Assembly (NCBI RefSeq): GCF_029227915.1 | Contig: NC_079875.1 | Span: 22,873,001 to 22,937,000 of the forward strand | Origin: Hydractinia symbiolongicarpus | Taxonomy: Eukaryota > Cnidaria > Hydrozoa > Anthoathecata > Hydractiniidae | Direction of reading: 5' to 3' | DNA length: 64,000 bases | Shown here: positions 57,925 through 64,000 of the stretch, piece after piece | Position numbering within the stretch: the stretch's first letter is position 1 | Layout of the letters: each line of letters begins with the position of its first letter | The notes under the pieces: generated by a model | Told to the model about the DNA's origin: nothing | Seen by the model: the letters and a program-made list of their open reading frames with translations, nothing else | Database searches by the model: none | Translations under genes and position numbers: made by a program

Positions 57925-60900
57925 CAGTCTTCTGTAGTTCTGTCGTCAAGGAAAACGACTTGGAACGCTGTAGTCCATTGAGAGTGGAAGGACTAGAGCA
58001 ATCGTAACTTACCTAGGCACGTGGAAACATATAAGTTACGTGTAAGACCTTTGTTAGGCGGCAAAAGCTCATATTCCAAGTTTAAGGGCCTGCCTACGTA
58101 ATTGAGAGTGTTTTAAAGCTATGGCGACAATGAAAACGACTTAGAACGTTGTAACCTATTAAGAGTGGAAGGACTAGACCGATGGTAATCTTTGCAGGCA
58201 GGTGGAAACACATTAATACGTGTAAGATCTTTTTAGACGGCAAACAGCCATATTACAAGGTTTGGTGGCCTTTGCCCGTAATTGACAATGTTCTAAGGCC
58301 GTGATATTAAGGAAAACGGTTTCAGACGTCAAAGTCCATTGAGAGTGGAAGGACTAGACCGATGATAACTTCCTTAAGGACGTAGAACCGCGTGAATTAC
58401 TTCTAAGGCTGTTAGTAGGCTGCAAAAGGCCATATTACCGCTTTTACAGCCCTTTGCCCGTGGTTGACAGTCTTCTGTAGTTCTGTCGTCAAGGAAAACG
58501 ACTTGGAACGCTGTAGTCCATTGAGAGTGGAAGGACTAGAGCAATCGTAACTTACCTAGGCACGTGGAAACATATAAGTTACGTGTAAGACCTTTATTTG
58601 GCGGCAAAAGCTCATATTCCAAGTTTAGGGGCCTGCCTACGTAATTGAGAGTGTTTTAAAGCTATGGCGACAATGAAAACGACTTAGAACGTTGTAACCT
58701 ATTAAGAGTGGAAGGACTAGACCGATGGTAATCTTTTCAGGCAGGTGGAAACACATTAGTTACGTGTAAGATCTTTTTAGACGGCAAACAGCCATATTAC
58801 AAGGTTTGGAGGCCTGTGCCCGTAACTGACAATGTTCTAAGGCCGTGACGTTAAGGAAAACGGCTTGAGACGTCAAAGTCCATTGAGAGTGGAAGGACTA
58901 GACCGATGATAACTTCCTTAAGGACGTAGAACCGCGTGAATTACTTCTAAGGCTGTTAGTAGGCTGCAAAAGGCCATAATACCGCTTTTACAGCCCTTTG
59001 CCCGTGGTTGACAGTCTTCTGTAGTTCTGTCGTCAAGGAAAACGACTTGGAACGCTGTAGTCCATTAAGAGTGGAAGGACTAGAGCAATCGTAACTTACC
59101 TAGGCACGAGGAAACATATAAGTGACGTGTAAGACCTTTATTAGGCGGCAAAAGCTCATATTCCAAGTTTAAAGGCCTGCCTACGTAATTGAGAGTGTTT
59201 TAAAGCTATAGCAACAATGAAAACGACTTGGGACGTTGTAAGCTATTAAGAGTGGAAGGACTAGACCGATGGTAATCTTTGCAGGCAGGTGGAAACACAT
59301 TACTTACGTGTAAGATCTTTTTAGACGGCAAACAGCCATATTACAAGGTTTGGAGGCCTGTGCTCGTAACTGACAATGTTCTAAGGCCGTGACGTTAAGG
59401 AAAACGGCTTGAGACGTCAAAGTCCATTGAGAGTGGAAGGACTAGACCGATGATAACTTCCTTAAGGACGTAGAACCGCGTGAATTACTTCTAAGGCTGT
59501 TAGTAGGCTGCAAAAGGCCATATTACCGCTTTTACAGCCCTTTGCCCGTGGTTGACAGTCTTCTGTAGTTCTGTCGTCAAGGAAAACGACTTGGAACGCT
59601 GTAGTCCATTGAGAGTGGAAGGACTAGAGCAATCGTAACTTACCTAGGCACGAGGAAACATATAAGTTACGTGTAGGACCTTTATTAGGCGGCAAAAGCT
59701 CATATTCCAAGTTTAAAGGCCTGCCTACGTAATTGAGAGTGTTTTAAAGCTATGGCGACAATGAAAACGACTTGGGACGTTGTAACCTATTAAGAGTGGA
59801 AGGACTAGACCGATGGTAATCTTTGCAGGCAGGTGGAAACACATTAGTTACGTGTAAGATCTTTTTAGACGGCAAAAAGCCATATTACAAGGTTTGGAGG
59901 CCTGCGCCCGTAATTGTCAATGTTCTAAGGCCATGACGTTAAGGAAAACGGCTTGAGACGTCAAAGTCCATTGAGGGTGGAAGGACTAGACCGATGATAA
60001 CTTCCTTAAGGACGTAGAACCGCGTGAACTACTTCTAAGTAGGCTGCAAAAGGCCATATTACCGCTTTTACAGCCCTTTGCTCGTGGTTGACAGTCTTCT
60101 GTAGTTCTGTCGTCAAGGAAAACGACTTGGAACGCTGTAGTCCATTGAGAGTGGAAGGACTAGAGCAATCGTAACTTACCTAGGCACGTGGAAACATATA
60201 AGTTACGTGTAAGACCTTTGTTAGGCGGCAAAAGCTCATATTCCAAGTTTAAGGGCCTGCCTACGTAATTGAGAGTGTTTTAAAGCTATGGCGACAATGA
60301 AAACGACTTAGAACGTTGTAACCTATTAAGAGTGGAAGGACTAGACCGATGGTAATCTTTGCAGGCAGGTGGAAACACATTAATACGTGTAAGATCTTTT
60401 TAGACGGCAAACAGCCATATTACAAGGTTTGGTGGCCTTTGCCCGTAATTGACAATGTTCTAAGGCCGTGATATTAAGGAAAACGGTTTCAGACGTCAAA
60501 GTCCATTGAGAGTGGAAGGACTAGACCGATGATAACTTCCTTAAGGACGTAGAACCGCGTGAATTACTTCTAAGGCTGTTAGTAGGCTGCAAAAGGCCAT
60601 ATTACCGCTTTTACAGCCCTTTGCCCGTGGTTGACAGTCTTCTGTAGTTCTGTCGTCAAGGAAAACGACTTGGAACGCTGTAGTCCATTGAGAGTGGAAG
60701 GACTAGAGCAATCGTAACTTACCTAGGCACGTGGAAACATATAAGTTACGTGTAAGACCTTTATTTGGCGGCAAAAGCTCATATTCCAAGTTTAGGGGCC
60801 TGCCTACGTAATTGAGAGTGTTTTAAAGCTATGGCGACAATGAAAACGACTTAGAACGTTGTAACCTATTAAGAGTGGAAGGACTAGACCGATGGTAATC

Positions 60901-62258
60901 TTTTCAGGCAGGTGGAAACACATTAGTTACGTGTAAGATCTTTTTAGACGGCAAACAGCCATATTACAAGGTTTGGAGGCCTGTGCCCGTAACTGACAAT
61001 GTTCTAAGGCCGTGACGTTAAGGAAAACGGCTTGAGACGTCAAAGTCCATTGAGAGTGGAAGGACTAGACCGATGATAACTTCCTTAAGGACGTAGAACC
61101 GCGTGAATTACTTCTAAGGCTGTTAGTAGGCTGCAAAAGGCCATAATACCGCTTTTACAGCCCTTTGCCCGTGGTTGACAGTCTTCTGTAGTTCTGTCGT
61201 CAAGGAAAACGACTTGGAACGCTGTAGTCCATTAAGAGTGGAAGGACTAGAGCAATCGTAACTTACCTAGGCACGAGGAAACATATAAGTGACGTGTAAG
61301 ACCTTTATTAGGCGGCAAAAGCTCATATTCCAAGTTTAAAGGCCTGCCTACGTAATTGAGAGTGTTTTAAAGCTATAGCAACAATGAAAACGACTTGGGA
61401 CGTTGTAAGCTATTAAGAGTGGAAGGACTAGACCGATGGTAATCTTTGCAGGCAGGTGGAAACACATTACTTACGTGTAAGATCTTTTTAGACGGCAAAC
61501 AGCCATATTACAAGGTTTGGAGGCCTGTGCCCGTAACTGACAATGTTCTAAGGCCGTGACGTTAAGGAAAACGGCTTGAGACGTCAAAGTCCATTGAGAG
61601 TGGAAGGACTAGACCGATGATAACTTCCTTAAGGACGTAGAACCGCGTGAATTACTTCTAAGGCTGTTAGTAGGCTGCAAAAGGCCATATTACCGCTTTT
61701 ACAGCCCTTTGCCCGTGGTTGACAGTCTTCTGTAGTTCTGTCGTCAAGGAAAACGACTTGGAACGCTGTAGTCCATTGAGAGTGGAAGGACTAGAGCAAT
61801 CGTAACTTACCTAGGCACGAGGAAACATATAAGTTACGTGTAGGACCTTTATTAGGCGGCAAAAGCTCATATTCCAAGTTTAAAGGCCTGCCTACGTAAT
61901 TGAGAGTGTTTTAAAGCTATGGCGACAATGAAAACGACTTGGGACGTTGTAACCTATTAAGAGTGGAAGGACTAGACCGATGGTAATCTTTGCAGGCAGG
62001 TGGAAACACATTAGTTACGTGTAAGATCTTTTTAGACGGCAAAAAGCCATATTACAAGGTTTGGAGGCCTGCGCCCGTAATTGTCAATGTTCTAAGGCCA
62101 TGACGTTAAGGAAAACGGCTTGAGACGTCAAAGTCCATTGAGGGTGGAAGGACTAGACCGATGATAACTTCCTTAAGGACGTAGAACCGCGTGAACTACT
62201 TCTAAGTAGGCTGCAAAAGGCCATATTACCGCTTTTACAGCCCTTTGCTCGTGGTTGA
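57925..62258. repeat. Two adjacent ~2,167-bp near-identical blocks
   Basis: Rare markers recur 2,167 bp apart: CACATTAATACGTG (58209/60376), TTTATTTGGCGG (58593/60760), AATCTTTTCAGGC (58730/60897), the CTATAGCAACAATG variant, and the deletion TTCTAAGTAGGCTG (about 60033/62200). Only isolated differences were seen between the blocks (such as TGCTCGTAAC versus TGCCCGTAAC at about 59362/61529). Confidence 0.85.
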
Positions 62259-64000
62259 CAGTCTTCTGTAGTTCTGTCGTCAAGGAAAACGACTTGGAAC
62301 GTTGTAGTCCATTGAGAGTGGAAGGACTAGAGCAATCGTAACTTACCTAGGCACGTGGAAACATATAAGTGACGTGTAAGACCTTTATTAGGCGGCAAAA
62401 GCTCATATTCCAAGTTTAAAGGCCTGCCTACGTAGTTGAGAGTGTTTTAAAGCTATGGCGACAATGAAAACGACTTAGAACGTTGTAACCTGTTAAGAAT
62501 GGAAGGACTAGACCGATGGTAATCTTTGCAGGCAGGTGGAAACACATTAGTTACGTGTAAGATATTTTTAGACGGCAAACAGCCATATTACAAGGTTTGG
62601 TGGCCTTTGCCCGTAATTGACAATGTTCTAAGGCCGTGATATTAAAGAAAACGGTTTCAGACGTCAAAGTCCATTGAGAGTGGAAGGACTAGACTGATGA
62701 TAACTTCCTTAAGGACGTAGAACCGCGTGAATTACTTCTAAGGCCGTTATTAGGCTGCAAAAGGCCATCTTACCGCTTTTACAGCCCTTTGCCCGTGGTT
62801 GACAGTCTTCTGTAGTTCTGTCGTCAAGGAAAACGACTTGGAACGCTGTAGTCCATTGAGAGTGGAAGGACTAGAGCAATCGTAACTTACCTAGGCACGT
62901 GGAAACATATAAGTGACGTGTAAGACCTTTATTAGGCGGCAAAAGCTCATATTCCAAGTTTCAAGGCCTGCCTACGTAATTGAGAGTGTTTTAAAGCTAT
63001 GGCGACAATGAAAACGACTTAGAACGTTGTAACCTATTAAGTAAGAGTGGAAGGACTAGACCGATGGTAATCTTTGCAGGCAGGTGGAAACACATTAGTT
63101 ACGTGTAAGATCTTTTTAGACGGCAAACAGCCATATTACAAGGTTTGGAGGCCTGTGCCCGTAACTGACAATGTTCTAAGGCCGTGATATTAAGGAAAAC
63201 GGTTTCAGACGTCAAAGTCCATTGAGAGTGGAATGACTAGACCGATGATAACTTCCTTAAGGACGTAGAACCGCGTGAATTACTTCTAAGGCTGTTAGTA
63301 GGCTGCAAAAGGCCATATTACCGCTTTTACAGCCCTTTGCCCGTGGTTGACAGTCTTCTGTAGTTCTGTCGTCAAGGAAAACGACTTGGAAAGCCGTAGT
63401 CCATTGAGAGTGGAAGGACTAGAGCAATCGTAACTTACCTAGGCACGTGGAAACACATGAGTGACGTGTAAGACCTTTATTAGGCGGCAAAAGCTCATAT
63501 TCCAAGTTTAAAGGCCTGCCTACGTAATTGAGAGTGTTTTAAAGCTATAGCGACAATGAAAACGACTTAGAACGTTGTAAGCTATCAAGAGTGGAGGGAC
63601 TAGACCGATGGTAATCTTTGCAGGCAGGTGGAAACACATTACTTACGTGTAAGATCTTTTTAGACGGCAAACAGCCATATTACAAGGTTTGGTGGCCTTT
63701 GCCCGTAATTGACAATGTTCTAAGGCCGTGATATTAAGGAAAACGGTTTCAGACGTCAAAGTCCATTGAGAGTGGAAGGACTAGACCGATGATAACTTCC
63801 TTAAGGACGTAGAACCGCGTGAATTACTTCTAAGGCTGTTAGTAGGCTGCAAAAGGCCATATTACCTCTTTTACAGCCCTTTGCCCGTGGTTGACAGTCT
63901 TCTGTAGTTCTGTCGTCAAGGAAAACGACTTGGAACGCTGTAGTCCATTGAGAGTGGAAGGACTAGAGCAATCGTAACTTACCTAGGCACGTGGAAACAT

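Larger units (their letters stand above)
33241..64000 (-). repeat. Satellite block B3: trimeric higher-order repeat, ~540 bp, about 57 copies
   Basis: Three monomer types of ~180 bp alternate strictly. Type 1: AGCAATCGTAACTTACCTAG ... CTCATATTCCAAG. Type 2: ACCGATGGTAATCTTTGCAG ... GCCATATTACAAGG ... GAGACGTCAAAG. Type 3: ACCGATGATAACTTCCTTAA ... CCATATTACCGC ... TCTTCTGTAGTTCTG. All end in GTGGAAGGACTAG. The first clear triplet is 33241 (type 2), 33422 (type 3), 33604 (type 1). The array runs off the window end. Repeated minus-strand frames of about 79 codons, spaced by multiples of 540, are by-products. Confidence 0.95.

Noticed and set aside
33241-64000. CENP-B box in the satellite
   Set aside because: No match to the mammalian-type TTCGnnnnAnnCGGG motif was found; only the unrelated TAGTCC/GGACTA dyad is conserved.

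Overview
The window is animal nuclear DNA. It has AT-rich introns with GT/AG splice sites, one complete multi-exon gene, heavily nested decayed mobile elements and a long satellite array. The DNA-polymerase-B element and the BEL/Pao element look most like what I know from cnidarians, so a cnidarian (perhaps a hydrozoan) is my best guess. That is inference from memory of protein families, not a search.

Layout: (1) 491-12303 (+) holds a 17-coding-exon acyl-CoA synthetase of the bubblegum family (ACSBG), about 701 residues, with all splice phases consistent. Intron 14 carries a 1,336-bp transposon-like element with a perfect 6-bp target duplication. (2) 12648-13445 is a short block of diverged ~180-bp satellite in 'forward' orientation. 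(3) 13446-19505 is the wreck of a virus-like, self-replicating DNA element (Polinton/adintovirus-like). It has a nuclease-like fragment, an integrase C-terminus, a SAP-type domain plus the N-terminal part of a type-B DNA polymerase, two minus-strand accessory genes and a plus-strand conserved gene. All but the short nuclease-like fragment show visible breaks. (4) 19612-19850 is a small AT-rich MITE-like piece. (5) 19860-30407 is a decayed BEL/Pao LTR retrotransposon (LTR, primer site, gag, protease, RT, RNase H end, polypurine tract, LTR). Several elements are nested in it: a 640-bp copy of the intron-14 family, a hAT-like MITE with 8-bp duplication, a 22/62-bp tandem-repeat element, and a minus-strand integrase/PHD-finger transposase gene. 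(6) 30415-31165 is forward satellite again. At about 31165-31178 the array flips orientation, and reverse satellite runs to the window end. It is monomeric and diverged until about 33240, then organised in ~540-bp trimeric higher-order repeats with recent multi-kilobase internal duplications.

Reading as a whole: a housekeeping lipid gene sits next to the edge of a large satellite block, possibly pericentromeric or centromeric. The outer, older satellite has been split by about 17 kb of nested mobile elements, while the inner part is young and homogenised. Only ACSBG looks like a functional protein gene. The most unusual items are the trimeric satellite with its strand switch, the 6-bp-duplication element family with repeated GGCCGAnnAGTGTCA motifs, the PHD exon expanded by a perfect inverted repeat, and a tRNA-like fold at 29369-29433.
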